Numbered from the stretch's first letter, positions 31,554 to 42,469 are shown. The stretch: DNA of 64,000 nucleotides from Volvox africanus (GCA_030268105.1 BSDZ01000026.1:872001-936000); one strand, 5' to 3'. A program made the numbers and translations. The notes: generated by a model from the letters alone, not told the origin.

Positions 31554-32010
31554 AATTTGGTATCGAGACAGGTTCGTTGCCTGACTGTCTCACAGTTCTA
31601 AATCGGAAGTAAGTTCTTGCTTTGGTGATTGTCGATGATGGTTGACGTAGCTCTCTAGACATCTTTGCCAAAGAACTTGGACGTGCCATTTTGGACACCG
31701 TTGCTTCCGGTTTGTGATTGCTGCTGTCCTTTTCTAGTCGCCTGCATTTGTTGTGGGAGCTTGCGCTCTGAGTTGCAGGTGAATCTAGTTGTCCGGCACT
31801 GCTTGCGATATTTCCTGGTAATAATCTACATTCTGACCAAGTGGAGACTTTGATTGCACGGACTACTAAGATTGGAACCAGCTGAGCACGTATTCGCTAT
31901 ACTTGCTCGCAATCCTGAAGAGTACCGTCGCCACTACGATTATGGATGGAGCTGTGGATCAACGGGGTCTTCTGTAGCCTCAAATACAGGACCACGCCAG
32001 TATTCCTGAG
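31554..32010 (+). pseudogene. C2 leader with decayed pre-gag frame
   Basis: The primer site TGGTATCGAGACAGG is at 31558-31572. The pre-gag exon 1 survives in codons (SSLDIFAKELGRAILDTVAS) but has lost its ATG and gained a TGA. The donor G-GTTTGT and acceptor TTGCAG are preserved. Exon 2 begins in frame (GESSCPALLAIFPGNNLHSD, QVETLIARTT). The gag N terminus (about 60 codons) is deleted, so leader sequence joins gag near 31935. Confidence 0.7.
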
Positions 32011-32994
32011 GTGATGAAACTCACGATCCCTGTGCCTAAGCTTCATATTGCGTATGATGAGAAGCCTAGGACCCCCGGACGTAGTGTTGCTGATGCAACT
32101 CGTGCATATGTGCGCGATACTAACAAGTACCTGCAGGCGGTCCATGGTGGTGGAAATGATGGTATTAAATGCCTCTTCGTCGGCAATACCCTCTCGGGCG
32201 CGGCGAAAGACTGGTATGACGAGTGGACCTCTGCACGGAGTGACTTCACGTTCGATGAATTGATTACTGCATTACTTGCACGATTTGCTACGGAGGTACA
32301 TGCACGTAATGTTGAGGCCCGTAAGGCATTGGCGCAAGGCACATATTACATGCGTGCACATGAAAATGTACCTGCGTACCAGTCACGCTTCGAAGCACTA
32401 GTGACACCCATTACGAACTTCTCCGAGGATGATCGCATCTTTTGGTTTCATCGCGGCCTGACGAAGAGTCTGTCAAAATGGTGTGCTGCTGATTTATCTG
32501 GAGAACGGTTCCGGACGTACGATGCCTTGGTAAAATTTGCTCGGGGAACTGAGGTACGTTTCCTCGCTGGTCAGGATGATCCTAAACCTGCCCCACGTGC
32601 AAATGCTGTGCAAGCACAGGATCCGACTGATGAAGCTGTAACCAACGATCATGACCTTGGTGCTGCGCGCCCTACGACGGCTGCGACGGTCATGCGCACA
32701 GAGCGGCGCCGCGGTGCTCGTGGTGGTTCAGGCACCGGGGCCCGTGGATCAGCGGGCACAGGCCCAAGCTCTGGTCCAGACAAGAGTAAAAAGCGGGGAG
32801 GTGCGCCGTCGGCGGCTGCAGTGCAAAACTCCCATCCCCGTGCAAAGCGGATGCGCACGAAGGACCCCTTCTTGCTGAAGTGGGATTGCAAGCGCTCCGA
32901 GCTGGAGCGTCGGAAGACGGCCAATGTGTGCTGGAGGTGTACGGCGGACCACCTCACGAAGGATTGCCCATTGTTGCCGCCTTTGGCCATGTGA
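32011..32994 (+). CDS. gag: C2 gag, capsid and zinc knuckle
   Basis: An open frame of 327 codons from MMKLTIPVPKLHIAYDEKP to PPLAM-TGA. It contains TRAYVRDTNKYLQAVHGGGN, CLFVGNTLSGAAKDWYDEW, FDELITALLARFATEVHARN, YQSRFEALVTPITNF and FWFHRGLTKSLSKWCAADL. A basic Gly/Ser/Arg-rich linker and the knuckle CWRCTADHLTKDC follow. The N-terminal acidic segment seen in B gag is lost, so the first Met may not be the natural start. It is the most intact gag of family C and could still assemble. TGA is followed three codons later by the conserved TAG. Confidence 0.85.
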   Translation: MMKLTIPVPKLHIAYDEKPRTPGRSVADATRAYVRDTNKYLQAVHGGGNDGIKCLFVGNTLSGAAKDWYDEWTSARSDFTFDELITALLARFATEVHARNVEARKALAQGTYYMRAHENVPAYQSRFEALVTPITNFSEDDRIFWFHRGLTKSLSKWCAADLSGERFRTYDALVKFARGTEVRFLAGQDDPKPAPRANAVQAQDPTDEAVTNDHDLGAARPTTAATVMRTERRRGARGGSGTGARGSAGTGPSSGPDKSKKRGGAPSAAAVQNSHPRAKRMRTKDPFLLKWDCKRSELERRKTANVCWRCTADHLTKDCPLLPPLAM

Positions 32995-33702
32995 CCAAGG
33001 TAGGAGATTGCCCGCATTGATGTGGAGTTGATTCCACCCGGAATGCTGAATAAACGTGTAGTTGGTGGTCGTTTGTATGAAGGCATTATTGTCTTCTGGT
33101 CCTTGAAAAGTACCGTTATGTTCATCCCCTCATCTCTATGTGAGCTGTTTGTACAGCTTACTTTGTACAGGAGTACACGTCAATATCCAGACACCGCTGC
33201 ATGTGTTTTGCTCCCTGCCTATAGCCAGCGCAAGGTTGAGGCTCTGCTAAAGGGTATGTAGTGTGTCTCCCGGTTTGCACCGGGCACCATGGCGTTTGAT
33301 GGTGTGGATATGGAGGGAATGCCAGTTCCGTTGCCCGGACTGCCCTTTTCTGCTGATGTTTGGTATGAACCTCCTGCTGAGGGCTTTTGCTAGTTTACAG
33401 CCCACCTTGGGAGTTCCGCTGTTGTCCTTGCTATTCAGGTCGGTCTTGCTGGCCGTACACTGAAGGCACTTGCCGTGCCATAGATGACTTCACCTATTAT
33501 GCAGAGGTGAATGCAGTGGGATGCTCCCACAGTCGTCGGATTGGGTACAGGTTACTCTCATGTATGGGAGTAAATGTCCCGTCGCTGGGCAGGATTACCC
33601 TTAACCTGTTGCTAGGTCCTCTGCGTGTTGTGACCCGTCCGAACGTGCTGAAAATCTTGCTGACACTGCGCCGTACGTATTGGGGTCTTTGACATTACTG
33701 TA
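32995..33702 (+). pseudogene. C2 pre-protease region and defective protease
   Basis: After the TAG at 32999-33001 the sequence encodes MFIPSSLCELFVQLTLYRST, YPDTAACVLLPAYSQRK and then a protease region. In that region the DTG-coding bases are deleted exactly as in C1 (ACTTGCCGTGCCATAG). Only one repeat unit is present, against four in C1. The CACTA element interrupts the remainder at 33703. Confidence 0.8.
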
Positions 33703-33719
33703 CACTATAACAAGAGATT

Positions 33720-34135
33720 CGTGCGTTAGGCTCGCGTTAGGCTGCGTTAGGTCGCGTATGTGTGCGTAAGGCTGCGTTTTGTGCGTTAGAGATTGCGTTA
33801 GCCTAACGCGAGCCTAACGCAAAGAAATAGAAAACTTGACAGAACGTCTGTTATAGTGCGTCGTTTTCAAGTTTATTTAAATGAAAACAATATTTATAAT
33901 GAGTATAAAAGTTCCCTTCAATTTTTATTACGTTTCGTGGTGCTCGAAAATCGGGGGCTTGCGTATGTTCTAACGTGAGCCTAACGCAAACCTAACGCAC
34001 GCGATCGCAAACCTAACGCACGCGTTAACTTTACGCAAACAGCTTGCGTATATCTTGCGTACAGTGCGTTACCATACGCACGTAACGCACTGTAACGCAG
34101 TTTACGCAAAGTTTATGTAGATAGCGCATAATAAT
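33720..34135. repeat. Left subterminal GCGTTAG array of the CACTA element
   Basis: There are dense copies of GCGTTAG and its complement CTAACGC in both orientations, clustered at 33720-33830 and 33970-34105. An AT-rich gap near 33830-33950 has few. In En/Spm-type elements such arrays bind the element-encoded TnpA protein. Confidence 0.85.
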
Positions 34136-35054
34136 GTTCGGAGCACGGGTTCGCCGGATTTATTTAGTTTGCTTACTTGCTCTTATTGTGCAGTAGCATT
34201 GGAGACTTTGTGCATAAAATATCTTCAAAGTTAATTTAGGATAGCGCTATGAATACTAGTCGTTGTACAAGAGATTGCTCTGGTGAACGCTTGTTAACAT
34301 CGCTAAATCGCTACCATTATATGGATTTAGAATCTGTACATGTGGCTTTGTAACATGTGGCTTACTTTGTTCAGGCAGGACTGTTATGGCACGACTAATA
34401 TGCCCCTGGAGTTCCAGGTTCTACCCCGACTGAGAGCGGGCCAAAGACCCTTATGTTAAGGGCAGGGTGCCCCCATGTCGATGGACGGTGACGACCCCAA
34501 TTAAAGTGACCTGTGAGCTGACCAGTAGCGGAGTTGACGCCTTAGTTGATTCGGCAGATTCCGCTGGATGCTGGTGGTGGGTGCTGAACCTGGGAAAACC
34601 ACTGATTTCGGAGAAGTCGGCATGGGAGACTGGATGAGGGTGCCCCGAAACACTGGGGAAGGTAGGGACTGCCAGGTTAGTGGCCACGGGTGATGTACCC
34701 CCCTATCCTACACACATAAAAGTGCCACACATGTCTGTTCATGGCTACCTTTCTAGTTATGGAAGGGTTTCTAATTATTGAGCAGCAAGCTGCCGGAGTT
34801 AGCAAGCGTGGGTAAGGATCGCGGAAAGTTGGCAACAGCAAACCTTACACAGTAGCCAGGCAACAATGTTGCCAGATGGAGACCCAAACAAAGTCACCAA
34901 GAGCCACAGTTACACATCGAGCAGGCCCCCAAAATTATATAGTCTTTTCCGGCAAGCACCATAGCAGCTTTGCGTAGGTGTGAAAATTGACGATGAAAAT
35001 TGACCATGTGTGAGACGTACTCTATGACCCCAATGTTTCCCAAATCCAGACATA
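34136..35054. other. CACTA interior without recognised gene
   Basis: There is no convincing reading frame. The sequence could include the promoter and first exon of the downstream gene: an ATG at 35026 precedes the open stretch at 35055 but is not clearly in frame with it. Confidence 0.4.
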
Positions 35055-37856
35055 TTGCAAGGCAGATTAGCTCAATCGCTGCACGGGAATGAATACTTCA
35101 ACGGATTCACGCCACAATTTTCAGCATGGTTATTATTTTGTCATCGCATAAAAAAACGTCATGCACATTTTAAGGGGAAGGCTTGGAACCAGGCTCAGAA
35201 GAAACTAACTATCCATATATCCCTAAAACAGCCATCTGTTCAATTGGTATCCCCTGAAGTAAGCAGAATCAGTATACGAAAGGATCATGATCGTGGTGAG
35301 CCATCAAAGCGGAACAGGTCATATGAGCAGGCCGCCATCAACAAAACCGTCCGCGACAATGTGCCGTACAACCTCGACAGCAGCCTGAAGAATCCACGGG
35401 TCCTCATTGCGAAGGATATTCAACATGTGCCGCATCTGCAGCCCGTTTGGGGTAAGTGCTTTGCTGCTGGCTTTGCACAAGTGGCTGACTTACAGCCAAG
35501 AGTTACGGTCGACTGCTTCAAGAAGAAATGGCAAAAGTACGTACATGTTTATTTTCCTACTGTTATGCTTCTAGTGATTATCTTGTTTGTGGTCATCATA
35601 CATGCCATCCATATCATTAGCTTACTTTCAGTGGGGACAGACAACAATAGAATGAAGCATGCACAGTATAAAAAGTAAGCACTTTTATTCGGTGCATCCC
35701 ATGTACTTTGTAGATACGCAACGGATTACAATGCCCAACATGCAAGGTACGAAAAGGTGAAGGCCACCCAAAAGGAGGAACTTGCCTGCAAGCCAGGTTT
35801 GTGAGCTCGTACTGCTACTTGTCATCCATATACTTTTTTACAACATATTTTGATCAGGTTGTTTGATAAAAAAATCCTTTCTATGTATTTTGAAAAATGG
35901 AATATGGGGTAAACGCGGGCCAAAGATTTGTTTTACGACAAAGGACATGCCATGCCTCTTACGCTATGTACGGGATTACAAAAACTTTCGACAATGATGT
36001 GTATCATGGCATCTGGCGTTGATGTTCGTGTTCACATTATTTTTATGTAGATGAGTTTGAGAAGAAGCCATGGAAGAAGCTGTGGAACAAGGAGTCTTGG
36101 GCAGCCTGGAGGAGCTTCAAGTACGCTCAGCCAGATAACCCAGATGCGGGTCCCAGTGAGTGCCGCATTGTGATGGAGGATTTGAATGTGACAGATCGGC
36201 AACAGGAGCTTATTAATGCACTTGTGCAGCGGAAGCAGATTGAAAGCAGTAAGACATCCTTTGCCGTACCAGCCACTCCAGTGCCGGTTGGAGCTGGTGG
36301 AACAGCTCAGCATACACCAGGCCTTGGTGCACTGGAGTTGCCAAAAGGCACTACGGTAAGATGTGATTATGCATGTGTTCACTTTAATTATTGCTGCTGC
36401 TTCGCTACCATAATAGTACGTACTTCTTAGTATGTTTGCAGAAAGTACATCACAGTTCATGCATAACCTTTGTTTTTTATTTTAGCTAGTGCAACAATAA
36501 CAATGTTTTCATGCCTTTATTTCCTTGTTTACAAAATGCTTAATTGCTACCAAACCGCAGAAAAGCGGCCGAAATGACGAGCCGCCAGGAACTCAGGATG
36601 GGCGCACTAGCAAACGCCAAAAGTAGCCCGCACATGGTGAAGATGCATTGATGATGGTGCTGGCTACCAATGCAGCTCGCATACATCAGAAGGAGGAGAT
36701 CCAGGCCGCTCGACGCCGACAGGTTAGTCCAAATAATAGTGGTAAAGAGAGTGGTTGATGGGGTGTGCAAATTTCCAGGCGCGCTTAGCAAGGTTATTGC
36801 AGGATGGGTGATGTACATTATGGATTGCATGTACAGGGATGTACAGGTCATTAATGTCCTTTAACCTGTTTTCTCCTTTTTGTCTTTTATGTAATTGTTC
36901 CTATTTTCCTCAAACATACTTCCTTTTCATGTAGGCAAAGAGTCCACAGTCCTCTAAGGCAAGGAACTCCAGCAGGAATGCTACGAACTCAAGCAAGTCG
37001 GCAGCGAAAAAGGTACAGCTCATTAATGAATATTCATCCTGTCTTCCCGTTTTAGTGAGTTGTAGTTTTATGTTTCGTTCTATTCTTTTAATTTGCTGTG
37101 TGCTTTGTGGTTTGATGTGGTATACGTCGATTTGTTTTTCTCTTTTCAAATAGAAAATATAAGCTTATAATTTCTAAAATCCTATATGTATGTTAACGGT
37201 GGCCCTTGAAGGTAACAAACGACGGCGATGTGCGGCCATCCACGAAAGTGAGACGGACAAGCACGGGCATCAAAAGAAAGGTACAATATATTGAGGCCCG
37301 ACATTAATTACTTTTTAATTATATTTGCTATCACTACCTAGTCCCTTCACGTATTTTGGACCAGCAGGTGCCGGTGGAAGACAAGTCTACGGATGGTGAC
37401 GACAATAATGACAGTTACGACCACCGGCGAAAGAAGGTAAATTTCCTGAGTTCAGCTTGTTGTCTTAATTTCCTGCTTGTATGAATGTAATATTCTAATA
37501 TGTGTTGTTTCGACTGATAAAGGTCAAGAGTGCTTCGGAAGATGTGCAATGTACACGGGCACGACGTCAACGTGGGAGCTCAGGGAGTAAGAAGAAACAG
37601 GTAACAAAGTGTCCACATACATAGTACCTAGAAGCACTGCCCATCCTAGACATGATTAAAAATCTCGTAACCGAAAATGATTGCTGGGTCGTGTCGGCTT
37701 AATTTACCTTTATATATATGCATGTAAATAAGTATAATTTTCCTTTTCTGAACTTTTCAGGAGTTGTTTGAGGAGGAGGTGAGCAAGGAAGAGAGGAGTG
37801 AGGACGAGCAGGATGATGCCACCAGTGTGCGAGAGGACGACGACAATGACAAGTAG
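35055..37856 (+). CDS. CACTA-borne spliced gene, at least nine exons (DNA-binding-like)
   Basis: Exons fit by GT-AG borders and phase: about 35055-35536, 35714-35796, 36051-36355, 36561-36722, 36935-37012, 37212-37280, 37368-37436, 37523-37600 and 37761-37856. The joined product holds FKKKWQK-YATDYNAQHARYEK and PWKKLWNKESWAAWRSFKYA, then a Pro/Gly segment, several Lys/Arg/Ser-rich blocks ending KK, and an acidic tail (EEEVSKEERSEDEQDDATS) to TAG. The last five exons are phase 0; the four before the tail exon are 69 or 78 nt, suggesting exon duplication. An in-frame TAG at 36624-36626 breaks this copy. A role like TnpA is plausible but unproven. The 5' end of the gene is uncertain. Confidence 0.65.
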
Positions 37857-38075
37857 GTTGCGTTAGCTAACGCAAAGTAAACGCAAACATTTTCGTTCCC
37901 TCCCAAAAAAGTTTATTTGCGATTGCGTTAGGTGCGTTAGGATTGCGTTAGCGATACACAAACAATAACGCAATGCGTTTGATTTGCGTTAGGCTTTGCG
38001 TTAGCTCGCGTTAGTTCGCGTTAAGCTTGCGTTAGGCTTGCGTTAGGGGTCCCTAACGTGAGCCTAACGCGAGCT
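37857..38075. repeat. Right subterminal GCGTTAG array of the CACTA element
   Basis: Repeated GCGTTAG and CTAACGC motifs run from just after the gene stop to the right terminus. This mirrors the left array. Confidence 0.85.
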
Positions 38076-38103
38076 AACGCACGAATTCCTTGTTATAGTG
38101 GTA

Positions 38104-38352
38104 GTACCATGCGTGCTTCGACATTGCAGTCTGCCACCCTTTTGCAAAGGGGACTCTGTCGAAGGGTACCAGATGTCACACGAGAGGGGGGGCAGAGCTG
38201 AGGCGGTGCCTATGGTTAACTTTGCTGCGACCGCAATGGGCGCGCAAACTGAACCCAAGCCAGTCATGCGTGAGGGAGCTGTTCGTATGCCGCGACAGGG
38301 TGCCCATGGACTGCTTGTGAGGCCTCGGTTGCATTTGCAATGCCACCACCGC
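38104..38352 (+). pseudogene. C2 protease-to-RT linker
   Basis: The continuation of the C2 sequence after the CACTA element matches C1 at 6160-6440 read on the minus strand. The QMSHERGG...VPMVNFAATAMGAQTEPKP block corresponds to VTPKEGETEAVPMVNFAVTA in A1. It is interrupted at CCACCACCGC by the next insertion. Confidence 0.75.
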
Positions 38353-39087
38353 GTGCAAGCAAAAGTACATAGTGTGCATGGAAGTTAACGCACTTAAAGT
38401 TCTCTAACGCACAATATACGCACGCCTAACGCGCATTAACGCGCATTAACGCATGCTTACGTATGTTGCGAATAATGCGTACACAGCTAGCAGTTGTGGG
38501 TTGCGTAAAAGTTTTATACGCATGTAACTAACATATTCGCACGCTTTCGCAAGGTCTTACGCGTGCGATAGCAACATTCGCGCCACTTTCACTTTGCGTA
38601 CAGGGCAGCCTCGCATTCCTGCTCACTGCAACTACTTTTGGTCGTTCTGGTTATTTCTTTACTGTTTCAGTTATCGTTCTTGTTATTGTTTGCTGTTTTG
38701 CCCACCCGCTGCAGAATTATTTTTGTGTGTACGGAAACCATCCTGTCATAATGTACGTAGCTGTTATGAAGAATATCAATAGGATTTCAGTTTTGATAGA
38801 TGAAGATATTTCAGGCAACAATTTACAGCTCATTATTCGGAAAGCATCCAGGTAAGCAGCCATTGGTGAGTGACTACCCATTAATTCAACGAAACAATCA
38901 AATTTCTACACATCCAATCCTGCCAATCAAATTTCGTTTATGAGTTAAATAATCATTTGTACCATGCACCAATCATTTCAATCATCATTAGGTACATACA
39001 TCCTAACTTCATCTGCCACCGCACATTTAGCAGCCCGCTCTAACATACGCTTAGAAACAAACATGATAGATGTTAGTTCTATCTAAT
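38353..39087. mobile_element. 735-bp insertion with a TAACGC array at one end
   Basis: C1 reads straight through this site (ACCACCGCACAGACTTCTG on its minus strand near 6170). In C2, 735 bp separate ACCACCGC from AGACTTCTG. The left 250 bases carry repeated TAACGC/GCGTA motifs like those of the CACTA element, while the right part is AT-rich with no frame. No terminal inverted repeat or clear target duplication was found. It may be a truncated relative of the CACTA element or debris from its movement. Confidence 0.55.
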
Positions 39088-39154
39088 AGACTTCTGTGGA
39101 TCCTGAGATCGAAGCTTTGCTGCAAGAACATGCGAACATCTTTCATGATGTCCC

Positions 39155-39243
39155 TGTAGTATCCTGAGGTATCTACAGGTCGTGTCAAAGATTGGACCGC
39201 CGACGGTCATCTTTCGATCGGGCCTTTGTAGGCTGACACAACA
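39155..39243 (+). mobile_element. Old solo LTR of the T element in C2
   Basis: 89 bp, TGTAGTATCCTGAGG to GACACAACA, the counterpart of 6021-6109 in C1 at the same position of the element. The flanks GTCCC and GTACC look like a duplication with one change. Confidence 0.75.
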
Positions 39244-39670
39244 GTACCTGAAGCACAACCTGTTGCACGACCCATGTACAGGTTGAGCCCACTACGATGG
39301 ACGAAGTGCAGTGCCAGGCGACTGATTTGCCTGCTAGGGGTATGCTTCACCCCATGTTCCATGTATCCCTCGTATGCCTTACTGTGGTATGGAATCTGCC
39401 CCTGAGTTTGCTAACACCCCTGCAGCGGTTTAACCAGTCCTGGAGACCTGGATCACTGGTAAACAGAAGGTTTACAATGTGGAGTGGGTGTTAGATTATC
39501 GTACTTGCCGTGTGGGCCGATACCGGCATAAGCGGACAATGCACGAGTATCAAGTCAAGTGGACTGGGTATTCAAATGAGCATAACTCATGGGAACCGGC
39601 ACGTAACTTCTCGCCAGAAATGAAGCCCCTATTGGAGGAAGCTTGTCTACGTGCCATGCAGACCCAATGA
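39244..39670 (+). pseudogene. C2 fused RT-entry / integrase-tail and chromodomain
   Basis: MDEVQCQATDLPARGMLHPM then FHVSLVCLTVVWNLPLSLL shows the same joint as C1, linking the RT entry to the integrase tail. A frame change near 39479 leads into the chromodomain VLDYRTCRVGRYRHKRTMHE, YQVKWTGYSNEHNSWEPARN to TQTQ-TGA (39668-39670). The chromodomain is undamaged. With no RT or integrase core, C2 depends on other elements. Confidence 0.85.
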
Positions 39671-39714
39671 TCTCTGCAGTCGATGCTGTTCGATGCAGCG
39701 AGGACGCTGCATAT

Positions 39715-39729
39715 GGGAGGGGGGATAGT
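39715..39729 (+). promoter_or_regulatory. C2 polypurine tract
   Basis: GGGAGGGGGGATAGT lies immediately before the 3' LTR start TGTTGTAAGCGAG at 39730. Confidence 0.8.
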
Positions 39730-39856
39730 TGTTGTAAGCGAGTTCAATCACCGTTTACACCGAAGTAGACCGCAATCCATTTGAGCATTACGAAGCATGA
39801 TTTAAGCATATTGGCATGATATACTATATGTAGCTAATCAGGCATGTCGCATTATA
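39730..39856 (+). repeat. C2 3' LTR, truncated
   Basis: The first 125 or so bases of a B-type LTR, ending at GTCGCATTAT. A few filler bases (ATATA) then lead into D2 chromodomain sequence. The loss removes the right end of C2 and the 3' LTR of D2 together. Confidence 0.8.
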
Positions 39857-41209
39857 TATACACTTGACCAGATATTCGTGCACCTTACGCTTTCGTCGTT
39901 GTCAACCTATACGATGAATCCAATAATCCAATATTCGCTCCGCATCATACACATTTTGCTTGCCTGCGATCCAGGTCTCGGGACCGGGGTCCATTACTGC
40001 AGGGGCATCGGTATCGTTTGTAACGGGCTCCGTGCCGCGATAAGGACGAATGAGTGAAATATGAAACGTGGGGTGGATATTCATGTCAGAAGGTAGGGAT
40101 AGCTCCACAGCTACATTTCCTACCATGCGAACAACGGGATATGGACCAATCCAGCGAGGTAACAATTTATGGGAACCGTCGGCGAGCAAACGCAAGTTCT
40201 TAGTGCTCAATAATACCATTTGTCCCACCGAAAATGTCACGTCTCGTTTGGATTTATTATAATAGTCAGTCGTCCGTTGTTGTGCCGCGTCCAAGCATGC
40301 CTTCGCGTCTGTCATGCGGGATAGGAACGACTTGGCAAAGGTTTTAGCCGCCAGGATATTTATCTCCAACTCTCGCCACACGGGTAGTGCAGGATGGAAT
40401 CCATAATTCAGAAAGAAAGGGCTTTGACATGTAGTGCGGTTAACAGCATTGTTAAGCGCAAATTCTGCCGAAGTCAGAAATGTATCCCAAACAGAGGGTG
40501 TGCGTCCCGCAAAATTCCTCAACATGTCGCCCAGCGTGCGATTTGTGCGTTCAGTTTGCCCATCATCGGATTGTGGATGATATGCTGTGCTCAAATGAAC
40601 GCACATACCGACGAGTTCACATAGCGCTTCCCAAAACTTAGACGTGAATTGACCGCCATGATCGGATATCACATTTTTAGGAATGCCATGCAATCGGACC
40701 ACATTATCGAAAAATATTCGTGCTGTTTGCTCAGCGGTGCAAGACGAGGTGCAGGGGGCTAAGTGAACCATCTTGGTCAAGCGATCGACCATAACGAACA
40801 CTGAGTCATATCCCCCCTCAGTTTTGGGCAGCGCGACTATGAAGTCCATTGAAACACTTTCCCAAGGGGCATCTGGTATAGGTAAAGGTTGTAATAAACC
40901 CTGGCCCTTACCGGATAGTGCTTTATTGCGCTGACATAAACTGCACCTTTGCATGAAGTTTTCCGCATCCTTCACCACGCGCGGCCACCAGAATGAGCGT
41001 CGTACGAGCTCTGCCAGACGAGTACTTCCAGGATGTCCTGCTAACGGGTCCTCGTGGAACCGTGCAAGAATATCGTAGCGCAAAGCATCATCGTTTGGCA
41101 CGACGATTTGTGTGGTCGAACCATCTTTCCGTAGCCACAAATCGTTGCGCTTGTGCAAATGTTCCACATTACTGGGAGAAGCAAACCATGGATCGGTCTG
41201 ATATGCCAT
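39857..41209 (-). pseudogene. pol: D2 integrase (3' end lost)
   Basis: A 435-codon frame with the HHCC finger (FHEDPLAGHPGS, RCSLCQRNK), aspartates in VSMDFIVALPKTEGG and VISDHGGQFTSKFW, and glutamate in YHPQSDDGQTERTNRTL. A 3-base duplication adds one aspartate between the second and third catalytic residues, changing the spacing by one. The tail includes LLPRWIGPYPVVRMVGNVAV. The frame ends with TGA in the linker to the chromodomain, whose second half is cut off at 39857. Confidence 0.9.
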
Positions 41210-41644
41210 CTTAAGTCATTGCGCGAGATCTGCTGCTATCGTCACCTCCTGACTGCGCGAACGAGTAACCGGTGCTGCCAGAATCGCAGCATGCAATGAT
41301 GGATGTCGACTGAGGGCGTCAGCAATATTAATTCTGCCGGCGATATACTCCCACGTACAGTCGAAACGAGATAGATATTCCATCCACCGGGCTTGTCGTC
41401 AGTTAAGCGTGGGGACACTCTGCAAGAATGTCAGCGGTTTGTGGTCAGTCTTCAGCGTAAAAGGGCGGCATTCGAGGTAACAGCGCCACTCCTTCAAAGC
41501 ATGTAGAGCTGCCAACAGCTCCTGCTCTCCGGTTGTATATCGGGTCTCCGCACCTGAGAACTTCTTACTCGTGAAGGCGATCAGTCGTCCTTCCTGCAAC
41601 AATACAGCGCCACTTCCATGCAAAGAAGCATCCGATACAACTTC
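41210..41644 (-). pseudogene. pol: D2 RNase H, split by A1
   Basis: The minus strand reads [35 protein letters not shown] and [15 protein letters not shown], then a TGA in place of an arginine codon before RQARWMEYL. The same TGA is found in B2 and B3. A1 entered at ACTTC, separating this part from the RT at 49132. Confidence 0.9.
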
Positions 41645-42469
41645 TGTTGTACCTCTCGTTCGCGTTTGCTCATAAGTATCTGCACGTCTGGAGACTTTCG
41701 ACACCGATGCGCGAGCACTTGCAAGTACAGCAAGGCAAGCGAGAGCAAACAGAGACAGCGGAAGACTTCAAGACGAAGAGAAATATAACTTACAGTCTTA
41801 CAGATCGGAACGATGCAATGGACGAAATCGCCGTCAGCGCCGGAAGCAAGCAATCATCACGCGGCGGTGATTAGCGAAGTTCAGGCTTAGCTCGGGCTAA
41901 GTAGAATAGCGTATAGCAATAGTAATATAGAACACACGAGTGTTCTCCGGTATCGAATGTCTTATCTTGCTTAGCCGTCCTCGCATCTGTTATACTCACA
42001 GCATCGCAATGTCGTACGATTCACATCAGGAGGCCGATCCTAGATGTGACAACCCTACTGCGTATAGGCGATGTCTACGCATAACAACGTATAAGCCTTT
42101 CCGGCATTCGCATGATGCAAGGGTCCGGATAACAATATCCGGTTGCAGGGCATGTATCGCGACGAGTGCGGCGCTCTCAATCGTGTGCTTTAATGAAGTA
42201 ATATTATATCAAATAATATTACTTATCGTTTCGTAGCACGAGCATAATGCGCATTTCAATGCTTCGGGCTTTCACGCATGCTAGGCGGATTTGCCATGAT
42301 GCGATGTCGCGATGGATAATGACAACATGCCAAATGCATATATAAATGTACACGAATACATTTATATCATGCAGATTCATTCATATGCAATGCGTTCATC
42401 ACAATAGCACTTCGCCTTGTAGGATCACATCGACCTACGCATCGGCGGGAAACTAACCGTAGCACAACA
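41645..42469 (-). repeat. A1 3' LTR (825 bp)
   Basis: On the plus strand it runs TGTTGTACCTCTCG to CCGTAGCACAACA. It includes the inverted repeat GTAATATTA...TAATATTAC near 42195-42225 and a TATA-rich segment near 42340-42370 that may be the core promoter in element sense. Confidence 0.93.

Larger units (their letters stand above)
33703..38100 (+). mobile_element. CACTA-type DNA transposon, 4398 bp
   Basis: The left end reads CACTATAACAAGAGATTCGT and the right end, inverted, CACTATAACAAGGAATTCGT. It is flanked by the 3-bp duplication GTA (33700-33702 and 38101-38103). Excising it restores the family C sequence seen uninterrupted on the minus strand near 6420-6445. Ends starting CACTA, a 3-bp duplication and subterminal repeat arrays define the CACTA (En/Spm) superfamily. 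One spliced gene is visible inside (35055-37856) but no DDE transposase, so this copy is probably non-autonomous. Confidence 0.9.

Noticed and set aside
33720..34105. GCGTTAG arrays as a CRISPR array or telomere-like repeat
   Set aside because: The motifs occur in both orientations at irregular spacing without equal spacers, lie just inside CACTA termini and are mirrored at the other end, so they are subterminal repeats of the transposon.
34451..34687. 78-codon minus-strand open frame inside the CACTA element
   Set aside because: Proline/serine/histidine-rich with no recognisable domain, and antisense to the spliced gene model direction. The length is expected by chance.
36032..36460. 142-codon minus-strand open frame in the CACTA element
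   Set aside because: Antisense to exon 36051-36355, whose splice phases fit on both sides. No domain seen.
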